Notes: a model not told the origin generated them from the sequence alone. A stretch of 56,002 nt of DNA from Clostridium yunnanense (GCF_016595795.1 NZ_JAENHN010000038.1:1-56002); one strand, 5' to 3'; shown: positions 1 to 8,279, counted from the first letter of the stretch. Numbers and translations are program-made.

Positions 1-66
1 TATTTGCATGCATATTTTCCGATTACTTTCCTTATTCCGATTGCACTTCCAAAGCTAATTGCTAAA

Positions 67-99
67 AAAGAAGCTATCACGTTGTGTAATAGCTTCTTT
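67..99 (-). terminator. Intrinsic terminator behind the first oleate hydratase gene
   Basis: The arms AAAGAAGCTAT (67-77) and ATAGCTTCTTT (89-99) form a perfect 11-bp stem. Read on the minus strand it is followed by a short T run (64-69). It lies about 60 bp past the oleate hydratase stop. A gene converging from the left of the window could also use it. In bases 1-66 I see no gene that can be supported. Confidence 0.75.
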
Positions 100-159
100 A
101 ATCACTCTTAACTTAATGACATTGAGAATGTCTCTTCAGTCACTTTTTCATTTACTATA

Positions 160-1845
160 TTACTTTATAATCCCTGTGTTAAAAAGCAGCTTTCCAATCA
201 TTCTATCAATGGATATTTCTCTGTTTCCAAGCATAGTTTTAACTGCATTTAACAATACTCTAACATCATATTGTCCTTCATAAACTGGTGGAACTTCTTT
301 ATCTAACTTAAGCAATCCATATACCGCCATAATCGCAGATCTTACAGAATACTCTACTGTAAATACACAATCATTTGGTATTTCTGCGAATTGTCCAAGG
401 AATGCTAAGTTAGTGCATCCATTTGGTATAACTTCAGGTCTATCACCTTTCTTACGTGGCATGAATTGGCTTGTTATATATGGCATCATGCATGGTATAA
501 CTTTACATGATGGTAGTATCTCATCTACCTTATCTCCTAAGCCCATATGATAAAGTAATTCTGTAAATAATTCCGCACCAGTACAATCACTCATCTTTTT
601 ATTTACAAAATCACCAACCTTATCAGGGAATAATCCATATGCCCACATTACTTGTACATTTTCAGGTTGATTTATAAAATGTGGCTGCTTTGGAGTAACC
701 CAAGACATTAGCCAGCTTGAGTCTTTAATTGTCACTACTCCACCCATACCAGGTTCATCACCAGTTAGATCTAGAAGATGATCAAAAACAGAAGTGTTAT
801 CTGTTATAGTGACAGTAAAAGAAAGCCACTTTGTTTTATCTATATCTCCTGCGAATACTTCTGGATGTCCAAAGTCAGGACTTTGTTTAGCTATATTCTC
901 CCATAATGACCAGCAGCCTCTTTCTTTTTGATTTCTGTTTAATAAAGCTGGTGTATGCGTATCACCTAAAGTTGAATTTTCAGTCATTGATCCATTAGTT
1001 ACAAAAACCAAATCATTCTCAGTAGTCTCAATAACCTCTTCATGTCCTTTTCTCTTTATATAAATGCGTTCAACAGTCTTTTCATCTTCAGTAATTTTTA
1101 TATCCATATCGATAACTTGTACACCTAATTCCATTACCACACCTTGCTTCTTAAGCCATGTTATTAGTGGTAGTATCAACGAATCATATTGATTGTATTC
1201 AGTGTGAAGTATTCCATCTAACTGATTCATTCCACCTATTAAATGCATGAATCTTACCATATATCTTTTAACTTCTAATACACTATGCCAATTTTCAAAT
1301 GCAAACATAGAACGCCAGAAATACCAGAAATTTGTTTCAAAGAAATGTGGTTTAAACCATTGTTCACAAGTTGCAGCTCCAATCTCATCGTCGTGAGCAA
1401 GCACTAGCTTGTTTAAAGATATTATATCTTCTAACTCAAGTCCTAAAGTAGAAAAATCTGCTTTTTGTCCTTTATTCTCTACTAATCTACAGTGTGATTT
1501 TATTGGCTCTGCAATATTAAGTTCTCTAAATTCATCTAAAACTGTTCTATCTGGACTCGTAAGTGATGGAATAAATCCAAATAAATCGTAAAGGCATTCC
1601 ATTCTAGATTCTAGCTCTCTTCCACCTCTAGCAATATACCCCTCTTCTGCATTTCCTGCTCCATCCATACTTCCACCAAAAACATTTGATTCTTCTAAAA
1701 TGTGAATATTTTTTGCTGGCATATGTCCATCTCTAATTAAAAACGCTGCTGATGCAAGTGATCCGATACCTCCACCTACTAAGTATGCCTTTTTATTTTT
1801 AATATCTGCTTGAGGCACTGTGTTTACTCTCTCATAATTTTTCAT
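160..1845 (-). CDS. ohyA: Oleate hydratase (FAD-dependent fatty acid hydratase, MCRA family)
   Basis: The 561-aa protein should add water to the cis-9 double bond of unsaturated fatty acids (oleate to 10-hydroxystearate), using FAD structurally. An N-terminal Rossmann motif VGGGIGSLASA lies at about residues 23-33. The loop RGGRE follows, with E77 at the position of the catalytic glutamate of OhyA enzymes. Y195 in KRYMVRF lies 118 residues further on, the same Glu-Tyr spacing I recall for characterised enzymes. The ATG at 1845 is chosen because AGGGTGG precedes it by about six bases; an in-frame start 18 bp upstream lacks a site. A TetR gene lies upstream on the same strand, so local control is likely. 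Fatty-acid hydration in such bacteria is usually read as detoxification of host or plant unsaturated fatty acids. A paralogue lies at 13672-15402. Confidence 0.93.
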   Translation of the reverse strand: MKNYERVNTVPQADIKNKKAYLVGGGIGSLASAAFLIRDGHMPAKNIHILEESNVFGGSMDGAGNAEEGYIARGGRELESRMECLYDLFGFIPSLTSPDRTVLDEFRELNIAEPIKSHCRLVENKGQKADFSTLGLELEDIISLNKLVLAHDDEIGAATCEQWFKPHFFETNFWYFWRSMFAFENWHSVLEVKRYMVRFMHLIGGMNQLDGILHTEYNQYDSLILPLITWLKKQGVVMELGVQVIDMDIKITEDEKTVERIYIKRKGHEEVIETTENDLVFVTNGSMTENSTLGDTHTPALLNRNQKERGCWSLWENIAKQSPDFGHPEVFAGDIDKTKWLSFTVTITDNTSVFDHLLDLTGDEPGMGGVVTIKDSSWLMSWVTPKQPHFINQPENVQVMWAYGLFPDKVGDFVNKKMSDCTGAELFTELLYHMGLGDKVDEILPSCKVIPCMMPYITSQFMPRKKGDRPEVIPNGCTNLAFLGQFAEIPNDCVFTVEYSVRSAIMAVYGLLKLDKEVPPVYEGQYDVRVLLNAVKTMLGNREISIDRMIGKLLFNTGIIK

Positions 1846-2002
1846 AACCATCCACCCTTTCAAAAATGCTTTTAAAAATATTTTTAACTCTAAAAGCTTA
1901 TTTTTAACTTCAATAAATATTAATATAGCGGTGTTGATTTAATAGTTAATACGTTGTTTCATCCACCCTACAAATACAATATAATTTCTTATATATATGA
2001 TT

Positions 2003-2060
2003 ACAATTTACAAACAAATGTATTTGTAAAATTTCTTTACAAATGGAGCTCATTGTAAAT
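2003..2060. promoter_or_regulatory. Cluster of TTTACAAA half-sites between tetR and ohyA
   Basis: TTTACAAA at 2007-2014 faces TTTGTAAA at 2023-2030. TTTACAAA at 2036-2043 faces ATTGTAAA at 2052-2059. The four half-sites lie in the gene-free gap upstream of ohyA, so they may be an operator for the TetR protein or another regulator. They do not match the longer palindrome in front of tetR itself. Function is inferred. Confidence 0.4.
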
Positions 2061-2071
2061 CAAATCGTCAA

Positions 2072-2104
2072 AAAAGCACAGATTTTTTACCTATCTGTGC
2101 TTTT
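2072..2104 (-). terminator. Intrinsic terminator of tetR, overlapping its stop codon
   Basis: AAAAGCACAGAT (2072-2083) and ATCTGTGCTTTT (2093-2104) make a perfect 12-bp stem with a 9-nt loop. On the minus strand it runs into a T tract. The tetR stop codon (2091-2093) lies at the edge of the stem. Confidence 0.8.
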
Positions 2105-2660
2105 CTTCAAATCTTCTTATTGCTTGCATTATGGTTCCATCAATTAAAAAACCTATATTTTCAATTATATGTTCAGGTTTTTCCTTCATGTTCTCTTCCA
2201 TCCATTTTGCTACTAGTGAAATTAGCGCTGGTGTATAAAAATCTACTATAAATTTTTTATATTCCTCCGAAATCTTTGTTCCTTCAGAAACTTCATCTAC
2301 AATCTGTTTAAGTGAATTTGATGTATTTGCAAAAAGAAACCTTTCAAGATGATCTCGTCCTATGGAATATAAGGTATTCATACAAAACGCTTTGTTTTTT
2401 TCAATATATCTAAAAGCTTCTAAATAGCCTTCTTTCCAGGTTTCATAGGACTTATGTTGCTCTAAATAGTGAACAGCCTCGTTACTATAAATCCATCCTA
2501 ATAATTCATATACATCTTGAAAATGGTAATAAAAAGCTTGTCTTGTAATTCCGCAGCCATCAACAATATTTTGTATTGATATTTTGCTAAAAGGAGTCTT
2601 CTCCATAATCTTTTTTAACGAATCAGCCATTAATTGCTTTGTCATATATGAATTTGCCAT
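2091..2660 (-). CDS. TetR/AcrR-family transcriptional regulator
   Basis: This 189-aa one-component repressor has an N-terminal TetR helix-turn-helix: KISIQNIVDGCGITRQAFYYHF, roughly residues 25-45, with the classic FYYHF recognition helix. The C-terminal half resembles the DhaS/TetR_C_8 type, which binds a ligand and dimerises. The ATG at 2660 has GGAGG five bases upstream. A longer reading frame would run into the operator palindrome and is rejected. It lies directly upstream of the oleate hydratase gene on the same strand but has its own terminator. It probably controls itself through the palindrome at 2702-2749 and may control ohyA. The ligand could be a fatty acid or acyl-CoA; that is inference from the neighbour only. 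Confidence 0.9.
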   Translation of the reverse strand: MANSYMTKQLMADSLKKIMEKTPFSKISIQNIVDGCGITRQAFYYHFQDVYELLGWIYSNEAVHYLEQHKSYETWKEGYLEAFRYIEKNKAFCMNTLYSIGRDHLERFLFANTSNSLKQIVDEVSEGTKISEEYKKFIVDFYTPALISLVAKWMEENMKEKPEHIIENIGFLIDGTIMQAIRRFEEKHR

Positions 2661-2701
2661 AAAGTCCTCCAAACAAAGGTTTAATATTAACTGATAAAAA
2701 T

Positions 2702-2749
2702 TCCTATGATACAATTTCTAAATACTTCTAGAATAATTGTATCATAGGA
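2702..2749. promoter_or_regulatory. Perfect 15-bp inverted repeat, probable TetR operator
   Basis: TCCTATGATACAATT (2702-2716) is exactly mirrored by AATTGTATCATAGGA (2735-2749), with 18 bp between the arms. It lies 42 bp upstream of the tetR start, where an autoregulatory operator is expected. The arms are about three helical turns apart centre to centre. Confidence 0.6.
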
Positions 2750-2886
2750 TATACTATTTTTCCTATATAAACCCAATTATTATTAAATTATTTATAAATC
2801 ACAATACATCCTAGGCACTTTCTAACTTTATTCTTTTTCATATTATATAAGACAACTCCAAGATTATAACAAGCAATTACGTTCTT

Positions 2887-3633
2887 TTATAATTTATTTA
2901 TCATACTAGCATTATATGCAGCTCCGAATCCATTATCTATATTAACAACACTTATACCGTTAGCACAGCTGTTTAGCATGGATAAAAGAGCAGCAAAGCC
3001 TCCAAAGTTAGCTCCATAACCAACACTGGTTGGAACTGCGATTACAGGCTTATCTACTAATCCACCTATGACACTTGCAAGAGCACCTTCCATTCCTGCG
3101 ATAACAATCACTACTTTGGCGCCTCTTATAACATCAAGCCTAGCAAATAATCTATGTATACCTGCTACACCTACATCTACAATCTTCTCAACCTTATTTC
3201 CAAGTATCAAAGCCGTTTCGTAAGCCTCTTCAACCACTGGTAGATCTGAAGTACCTGCAGAAATAATAGCAATATAACTTTCTGAAAGAGTTTCTTCTCT
3301 TTTCCTAATGGTTATAGTCCTACCTAGTTTATTATACTTTGCATCACTACAAATTGCCTTTACAGCATCAAACATTTCCTCGCTAGCTCTTGTAGCTAAG
3401 ATATTATTGTCTTTCGTGAGCATAAATTGAATTATACTTTTTACCTGCTCTACAGTTTTCCCTTCACAGTATATAACTTCAGGATAACCAGTCCTTATCT
3501 GCCTATGGTTATCTATAACAGCAAAACCTAAATCTTTAAAAGGTAACTCTTCAATTTCTTTTACTGCCTTTTCTATTTCAACTTCATCATTTTTCACAGC
3601 TTCTAATAATTTTTTTATATCATCTTTGTCCAT
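2887..3633 (-). CDS. larB: Nickel pincer cofactor biosynthesis protein LarB
   Basis: LarB carboxylates and hydrolyses nicotinic acid adenine dinucleotide to the pyridinium-3,5-biscarboxylate mononucleotide that starts synthesis of the Ni-pincer cofactor (known from lactate racemase work). The 248-aa length fits. The C-terminal half has a PurE-like fold: [30 protein letters not shown] and the glycine-rich [18 protein letters not shown] sits upstream of the ATG. It is the last gene of larC-larE-larB. A hairpin with a T run at the larE stop lies just before it, so larB may be transcribed less than, or separately from, larCE. Confidence 0.93.
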   Translation of the reverse strand: MDKDDIKKLLEAVKNDEVEIEKAVKEIEELPFKDLGFAVIDNHRQIRTGYPEVIYCEGKTVEQVKSIIQFMLTKDNNILATRASEEMFDAVKAICSDAKYNKLGRTITIRKREETLSESYIAIISAGTSDLPVVEEAYETALILGNKVEKIVDVGVAGIHRLFARLDVIRGAKVVIVIAGMEGALASVIGGLVDKPVIAVPTSVGYGANFGGFAALLSMLNSCANGISVVNIDNGFGAAYNASMINKL

Positions 3634-3697
3634 AATATCCCCCTAAAATATACTAAGGCTTTTAATTTCATCATAACACAATTAACTTATAATCGCT

Positions 3698-3725
3698 AAA
3701 AAGAGTCTTAATTAAGACTCTTTTT
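3698..3725 (-). terminator. Palindromic hairpin spanning the larE stop codon
   Basis: AAAAAGAGTCTT (3698-3709) and AAGACTCTTTTT (3714-3725) form a stem followed on the minus strand by Ts. The larE TAA lies inside it. It looks like an intrinsic terminator within the lar operon, between larE and larB. Confidence 0.6.
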
Positions 3726-4559
3726 TTGTATAGTAAACAGTGTTTTCTCTTCTTTATTTAAAACTTCATTCATACTGCCAGTTCTGTAGCCTAACATGTC
3801 TAAAGTAACATAAGTAAAACCTATTTCCTTAAACTTATTGCCTATCTTATCCATAAGCTCAATATTAAAAAATTGTTCTCTTTCTTCAGGGGCAACCTCT
3901 ATTCTAGCAATTTCTCCATGATGTCTAACTCTTACTTGCTTTATTCCCATATCAAGGAGGAATTGTTCAGCTTGATCTACCATTCTTAACTTAGGTAAAG
4001 TTATTTTATGTCCATAAGGAAACCTAGAAGAGAGACATGCAAATGATGGCTTATCCCAAGTAGGAAGTCCAAGTTCCTTAGATAGTTCTCTTATATCATT
4101 TTTCGTTAATTCCGCTTGCTTTAACGGACTAACTACTTCTAGTTCTCTAGCCGCTTGCATACCTGGTCTATAATCTCCGTTATCATCTAAATTAGAACCG
4201 TCAAATACATATTCAACCCCATTTTCTAAAGCTACATTTTTAATCTTTGTAAAAAGTTCTTTTTTGCAATAATAACATCTGTTCTTTGGATTACTTGCAA
4301 ACCCTTCTATATCAAGTTCTTCTGAAGATATTATAATATGTTTTACTCCCATATCCTTTGCATATTTAATAGCTTCCTTTAGCTCTCTTTCAGGGTAAGT
4401 AGATGAAGTTGCTGTAACTGCAATTAGCCTTTCGCCTAATACTTCGTAAGCTACTTTAACAAGAAAAGTACTATCCACACCACCTGAAAACGCTACAGCA
4501 GCACTTCCCTTTTCTTTAATTATATCTTTAAGTAATTTAAATTTCTCTTTAAGTTCCAT
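3708..4559 (-). CDS. larE: LarE, ATP-dependent sulfur transferase for the Ni-pincer cofactor
   Basis: LarE adenylates the pyridinium biscarboxylate and replaces the carboxylate oxygens with sulfur. The 283-aa protein carries the PP-loop SGGVDST (residues 25-31). C175 in SFACLSSRFPYG corresponds to the sacrificial Cys176 of Lactobacillus plantarum LarE. There is also a C95-x2-C98 pair (RCYYCK). As I recall the LarE literature, proteins with three such cysteines bind a [4Fe-4S] cluster and transfer sulfur without sacrificing their own cysteine, so this may be the cluster type. GGAGG precedes the ATG. The gap to larC is only 12 bp, so the two are co-transcribed. Confidence 0.93.
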   Translation of the reverse strand: MELKEKFKLLKDIIKEKGSAAVAFSGGVDSTFLVKVAYEVLGERLIAVTATSSTYPERELKEAIKYAKDMGVKHIIISSEELDIEGFASNPKNRCYYCKKELFTKIKNVALENGVEYVFDGSNLDDNGDYRPGMQAARELEVVSPLKQAELTKNDIRELSKELGLPTWDKPSFACLSSRFPYGHKITLPKLRMVDQAEQFLLDMGIKQVRVRHHGEIARIEVAPEEREQFFNIELMDKIGNKFKEIGFTYVTLDMLGYRTGSMNEVLNKEEKTLFTIQKKSLN

Positions 4560-4571
4560 TTCCCGTACCTC

Positions 4572-5930
4572 CTATAATATCTTATATACATCATTATATA
4601 TTTTAGATATTGCTACATTATTTTCTTCAGCTAGTCTTTTACAATCTTCATATTCAGGTTTTGACTTAATAAGTTCACCTTTATAATATGATTTTTTCAC
4701 TGTTACCTCTCCATACTTAGTTTCAAGCTTTGAAAATTCTCTGTTTAACATAATCTTTTGTACATCAAATTTCCTAACTCCAATGGAGGTAGTTTCTTTA
4801 AAGATAACTTCAAGTACTTTATTTTCAACCTTTCTATTAACTAACACACTTAGCTTTATTGCTGGTCTTCCTTTTTTCATAATTATAGGAGTCTTAAATA
4901 CATCTAATGCTCCTGATTCAAAAAGTTTTTCTTCAACATAACTATATATTTCAGGATTCATATCATCTATATTGGTTTCAAATAAATGTTGTTCTTCAAT
5001 TTCTTCATTTTTAATTTCTTCTCCTAAATATACTCTTAGAACATTAGGTATTTCCAGTTCTCGAGTTCCAAGACCATATCCTATCTTCTCTATAAAAAAC
5101 TCCATCTTATCAGTGTAAACTTCAACATTTTCAGCTAAAATCGCTGCACCTGTAGGAGTTGTAGTTTCAAAATTAACTATTCCAGTTCTTACTGGTATAT
5201 TCTTCAATATCTTAATTGTTGCTGGTGCTGGTACAGGTATTAGTCCATGAGCGCATCTAACAAAACCTCCACCTAACTGAATAGTTGATGCCATAATCTT
5301 ATCAACCTTCAAATAATCCAATGCTATTGCTGCACCTACAATATCAATTATTGAATCGATAGCGCCAACTTCGTGAAAATGAACTTCATCTATGGTTTTT
5401 CCATGAACTTCTGCTTCTGCTTCTGCAATTCTCATAAATATAGCTAAACTTAAACTCTTAACCTTATCACTTAAATTACTACAGTTTATTATGTTCTTAA
5501 TATCATTAAGATTTCTTTGTCCATGATGGTGATGATTTCCATGTTCCTTATCACCTAAACCCTCATGTAAGTGGTGTTCACCAATATGATTATGCTGGTG
5601 GTTAGGATTATCATGGTGTACATGAGTACTTTCTTCATTATGTTCATGATTTAATGCATGTGTATGATTATGCATGTGTGATTCATTTTGATGAGCTTCA
5701 TCTATATGAACATGGTTATGATTGTCTTGTTTTTTTATAATTACATCAACTTTAGTGCCAGTTATACCATTTTTAATATCTTTTCTAATATCTATTTCAT
5801 ACTCAGAAGATATATTTAACTTTGCAATTTCGTTTAGTAAGTAGTCTTTATCCACTCCTAAATCAATTAGTGCCCCTAAATTCATATCTCCGCTAATTCC
5901 ACAAAAGCAATCATAATATAATATTTTCAT
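4572..5930 (-). CDS. larC: LarC, nickel insertion protein for the Ni-pincer cofactor
   Basis: LarC is the CTP-dependent cyclometallase that inserts nickel into the dithiodicarboxylate precursor. The 452-aa protein starts with the family signature YYDCFCGISGDMNLGALIDLG. Residues of about 65-140 form a low-complexity histidine-rich tract with 24 His in about 72 residues, probably for nickel storage or handling. In L. plantarum the protein is split in two ORFs joined by frameshifting; here it is a single uninterrupted frame. The ATG at 5930 is chosen for GGAGA seven bases upstream; an in-frame ATG 33 bp earlier lacks a good site. It is the first gene of the lar operon. No lactate racemase larA lies in this window. 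Confidence 0.93.
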   Translation of the reverse strand: MKILYYDCFCGISGDMNLGALIDLGVDKDYLLNEIAKLNISSEYEIDIRKDIKNGITGTKVDVIIKKQDNHNHVHIDEAHQNESHMHNHTHALNHEHNEESTHVHHDNPNHQHNHIGEHHLHEGLGDKEHGNHHHHGQRNLNDIKNIINCSNLSDKVKSLSLAIFMRIAEAEAEVHGKTIDEVHFHEVGAIDSIIDIVGAAIALDYLKVDKIMASTIQLGGGFVRCAHGLIPVPAPATIKILKNIPVRTGIVNFETTTPTGAAILAENVEVYTDKMEFFIEKIGYGLGTRELEIPNVLRVYLGEEIKNEEIEEQHLFETNIDDMNPEIYSYVEEKLFESGALDVFKTPIIMKKGRPAIKLSVLVNRKVENKVLEVIFKETTSIGVRKFDVQKIMLNREFSKLETKYGEVTVKKSYYKGELIKSKPEYEDCKRLAEENNVAISKIYNDVYKIL

Positions 5931-5983
5931 TTTATTCTCTCCATTACATTTGTTATTTAACATTCTTTAGATTTTATATATAT

Positions 5984-6036
5984 GGATGTACCACTTCATT
6001 TCAAATTTTATATTTTCAGATTGAAGTGATACATCC
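5984..6036. repeat. 15-bp inverted repeat upstream of larC
   Basis: GGATGTACCACTTCA (5984-5998) faces TGAAGTGATACATCC (6022-6036) with one mismatch and 23 bp between. On the plus strand it is followed by TATTTTTT; on the minus strand no T run follows. It could be a terminator read from the left, the 3' hairpin of the aldo/keto reductase transcript, or an operator in front of larC. The T-rich stretch 6040-6104 is repetitive (TTCTTAnnTT units). Confidence 0.45.
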
Positions 6037-6104
6037 TATTTTTTACCTCTTAACTTCTTAGACTCTTATATTCTTAACTTTTTAAATTCTTAATTTCTTA
6101 GCTT

Positions 6105-7244
6105 TTATGCAAATACTTCTTTGATTGTTTGTAAATGTTCACGGATAGGAAGACTTTGTGGACAATGTTGTTCACATTTACCGCATTTTACGCAGCTTGT
6201 AGCCTTTTCTTTCTCAGGTAAGTTTTCATATGACTTGTCCCCCGGGAACATATTGTAAGTATTATAAGCACTAAAGCATCTTGGTATATTAACTCCTGCT
6301 GGACAAGGCATACAATACCCACAAGCAGTACAGTTAACTTTCATCTTACCTTTAATTATATTCTTAACTTCATCAACTATAGCTAATTCTTTTTCAGTCA
6401 ATGAGTTTTCTGGAGTTTCACCTGCCGCTTTAATATTTTCTACTAATTGTTCTAATGTGTTCATTCCGCTTAGTACAACCTTTACTTCTGGATGATTCCA
6501 TACCCACTTTAGAGCCCACTCTGCTGGAGATCTCTTCACATCGGCTTTATCAAAGGCTTCTTTTGCCTCGTTTGGGATATTTACAAGTTTTCCACCTCTG
6601 ATAGGCTCCATTATAGTAACCCCTAAACCTCTCGCAGCAGCATATTCTAAGCCCTCAGTTCCTGCTTGGAATTCTTCATCCAAATAATTATATTGTATTT
6701 GACAGAATGACCAATTATAATAATCAACTATTTCTTTAAATACTTCTAATTTATCATGGAATGAGAAACCAGCATATTTTATTCTACCATCTTTTATCGC
6801 AGAGTCTAAAAATTCATCTATTCCATTGGCTTTTAATCTTTCCCAATCAGTTTTATTTAAAGCATGTACCAAATAAAAATCAATATGATCTGTATCTAAA
6901 CGTTCAAGTTGTTCATTCAAATATTTATCCATATCGCTTCTTGATTGTATAAGCCAGCTTGGAAGCTTTGTAGCTAATTTTACTTTTTCTCTATATCCAT
7001 CTTTTAATGCTCTACCAACAAAAGGTTCACTGGCACCTCCACCTCTAGTCATGCCATTTCCATGGTATGGATATGCTGTATCTATATAGTTTACGCCATT
7101 ATCTATTGCGTAACGAACTAAACCCAATGCTTTTTCTTCATCAATTTGTGATGGATCACCACCTGGTATTAATGGTAGTCTCATACAACCAAACCCTAAA
7201 ATTGAAACCTTTTCATTTGTCTTACCAAAACTTCTGTATAACAT
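6105..7244 (-). CDS. Aldo/keto reductase with C-terminal 2x[4Fe-4S] ferredoxin domain
   Basis: The 379-aa protein is a two-part oxidoreductase. Residues 1-290 form an aldo/keto reductase barrel with the tetrad visible as D55 and Y60 (DTAYPY), K93 and H127. Residues 305-361 carry two cluster motifs: C305-x2-C308-x2-C311-x2-C314-P, and C351-x2-C354-x2-C357-x3-C361-P. This family is common in anaerobes; electrons may reach the NAD(P)H or carbonyl site through the clusters, but the substrate is not known. GGAGGAG precedes the ATG. The promoter upstream (7416-7446) has a 19-bp spacer and a dyad typical of MerR control. A merR gene lies immediately upstream, so electrophile- or aldehyde-induced expression is a reasonable inference. 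Confidence 0.9.
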   Translation of the reverse strand: MLYRSFGKTNEKVSILGFGCMRLPLIPGGDPSQIDEEKALGLVRYAIDNGVNYIDTAYPYHGNGMTRGGGASEPFVGRALKDGYREKVKLATKLPSWLIQSRSDMDKYLNEQLERLDTDHIDFYLVHALNKTDWERLKANGIDEFLDSAIKDGRIKYAGFSFHDKLEVFKEIVDYYNWSFCQIQYNYLDEEFQAGTEGLEYAAARGLGVTIMEPIRGGKLVNIPNEAKEAFDKADVKRSPAEWALKWVWNHPEVKVVLSGMNTLEQLVENIKAAGETPENSLTEKELAIVDEVKNIIKGKMKVNCTACGYCMPCPAGVNIPRCFSAYNTYNMFPGDKSYENLPEKEKATSCVKCGKCEQHCPQSLPIREHLQTIKEVFA

Positions 7245-7415
7245 CTCGACTCCTCCTCATAATTTTGACACATAAGCCTCAGCCTAAATCATATTACGTA
7301 TCCATACTAATAAGCTAGGCTCCGCGGGCAATTATGATATAAGCTTAACAATATGTATCTTTAATGATTTCCTGTTAAAATATTATTATTTTATATTTGT
7401 TTCCATATATTATAA

Positions 7416-7446
7416 ATATTACACCTTATAGTATACTCTAAGTCAA
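7416..7446 (-). promoter_or_regulatory. MerR-type promoter of the aldo/keto reductase gene
   Basis: On the minus strand TTGACT (7441-7446) and TAATAT (7416-7421) are 19 bp apart, the long spacer that MerR-family activators remodel. The spacer carries the near-palindrome CTTAGAGTATACTATAAG. The rest of the 536-bp gap (7245-7780) is AT-rich and holds only the merR terminator. Confidence 0.65.
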
Positions 7447-7617
7447 TACAGTGACTAAATCTTTTTCGTAAAATGAATAACTAAATTCTTGTTTGCACTA
7501 GTAAATTCATCTTAAACGATTTTAGTCTTGCACTATTTTTTACTACAATGAAAAACTAATTTCATCATTAACTGATTTATAATTGCACCTTTTTCTATAA
7601 TTAAATAATGCAAAAAA

Positions 7618-7661
7618 AAATTAATCCTTAGAAAACTTAATAAAAAGTTTAGGATTAATTT
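7618..7661 (-). terminator. Intrinsic terminator of merR
   Basis: AAATTAATCCT (7618-7628) pairs with AGGATTAATTT (7651-7661), with an inner AAACTT/AAGTTT stem. On the minus strand it is followed by nine Ts. Confidence 0.75.
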
Positions 7662-7780
7662 CTTTTCTAAATAAAACTATACTATATATACATATTCATT
7701 AAAATTTGCGCTTGATAGTATTTATATATCTATAGAATAGTTTACTCTTTTTGTTAATTTAATGTTCTTATAAAAGTCCA

Positions 7781-8206
7781 CTATACCGCTGCTCCGCTAT
7801 TTTCGCAGCTATTTATAGAATTACAACAGCTACTTTCAGTTTTCTTCTCTTTAATTAGTCCAGTATAATGGTTAAGCTTCCAATTAATTAATTCAAGATT
7901 ATTATTCATTTCTTTAATTTTTTGCTCAGTTATCTTCTTTTGTGCCAATATAATTTCTCTTCTTAACTCTAAAGTTCCGTCGCCTTCAATACAAAGAGCA
8001 ACAAAATTTTTGATTTTTGAGATGGCCATTCCAGTATTACGTAAACAGCATATAAGCTTTATCCACTCAATATCATCTTCACTGAAGTTTCTAATCCCAT
8101 GTTCATCACGTGCTATATTGGGAAGTAATCCCTCTTTTTCATAATATCTTATCGCATACTCAGTTAAATCAAATTTTTCAGCTACTTGCTTTATTGTATA
8201 CTTCAT
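7781..8206 (-). CDS. MerR-family transcriptional regulator
   Basis: The 141-aa protein has the MerR winged helix at residues 1-70 (YTIKQVAEKFDLTEYAIRYY, then GIRNFSEDDIEWIKLICCLR), a dimerising helix, and a Cys-containing tail (SSCCNSINSCEN). Cys53-Cys54 fall close to the position of the reactive Cys52 of B. subtilis AdhR, so electrophile or aldehyde sensing is plausible. It lies upstream of a ferredoxin-linked aldo/keto reductase. Both genes have promoters with a 19-bp spacer sharing TTGACTTA and TATACTATAA, so autoregulation plus activation of the reductase is the simplest model. That regulatory link is inference. Confidence 0.9.
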   Translation of the reverse strand: MKYTIKQVAEKFDLTEYAIRYYEKEGLLPNIARDEHGIRNFSEDDIEWIKLICCLRNTGMAISKIKNFVALCIEGDGTLELRREIILAQKKITEQKIKEMNNNLELINWKLNHYTGLIKEKKTESSCCNSINSCENSGAAV

Positions 8207-8248
8207 AAAAAAACTTCCCTTCTATAACCTGGCTTTATGTATAAGTCT

Positions 8249-8279
8249 AATATAACTCCTTTTATAGTATATAAGTCAA
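8249..8279 (-). promoter_or_regulatory. MerR-type promoter of merR
   Basis: On the minus strand TTGACT (8274-8279) and TATATT (8249-8254) are separated by 19 bp, with an imperfect dyad (ACTTATATACT and AGTTATATTAG) across the spacer. The sequence resembles the promoter at 7416-7446. Confidence 0.6.

Noticed and set aside
1-66. Possible end of a gene at the left edge
   Set aside because: Three frames are open for short distances but none shows a recognisable protein; too short to call.
3708-3727. T-rich tract at the larE end considered as a frameshift site
   Set aside because: The larE frame ends at its expected length; the tract belongs to a terminator hairpin.
5510-5745. Repeated CATG/ATG-rich stretch taken at first as a DNA repeat
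   Set aside because: It is the coding sequence of the histidine-rich tract of LarC, not a separate repeat element.
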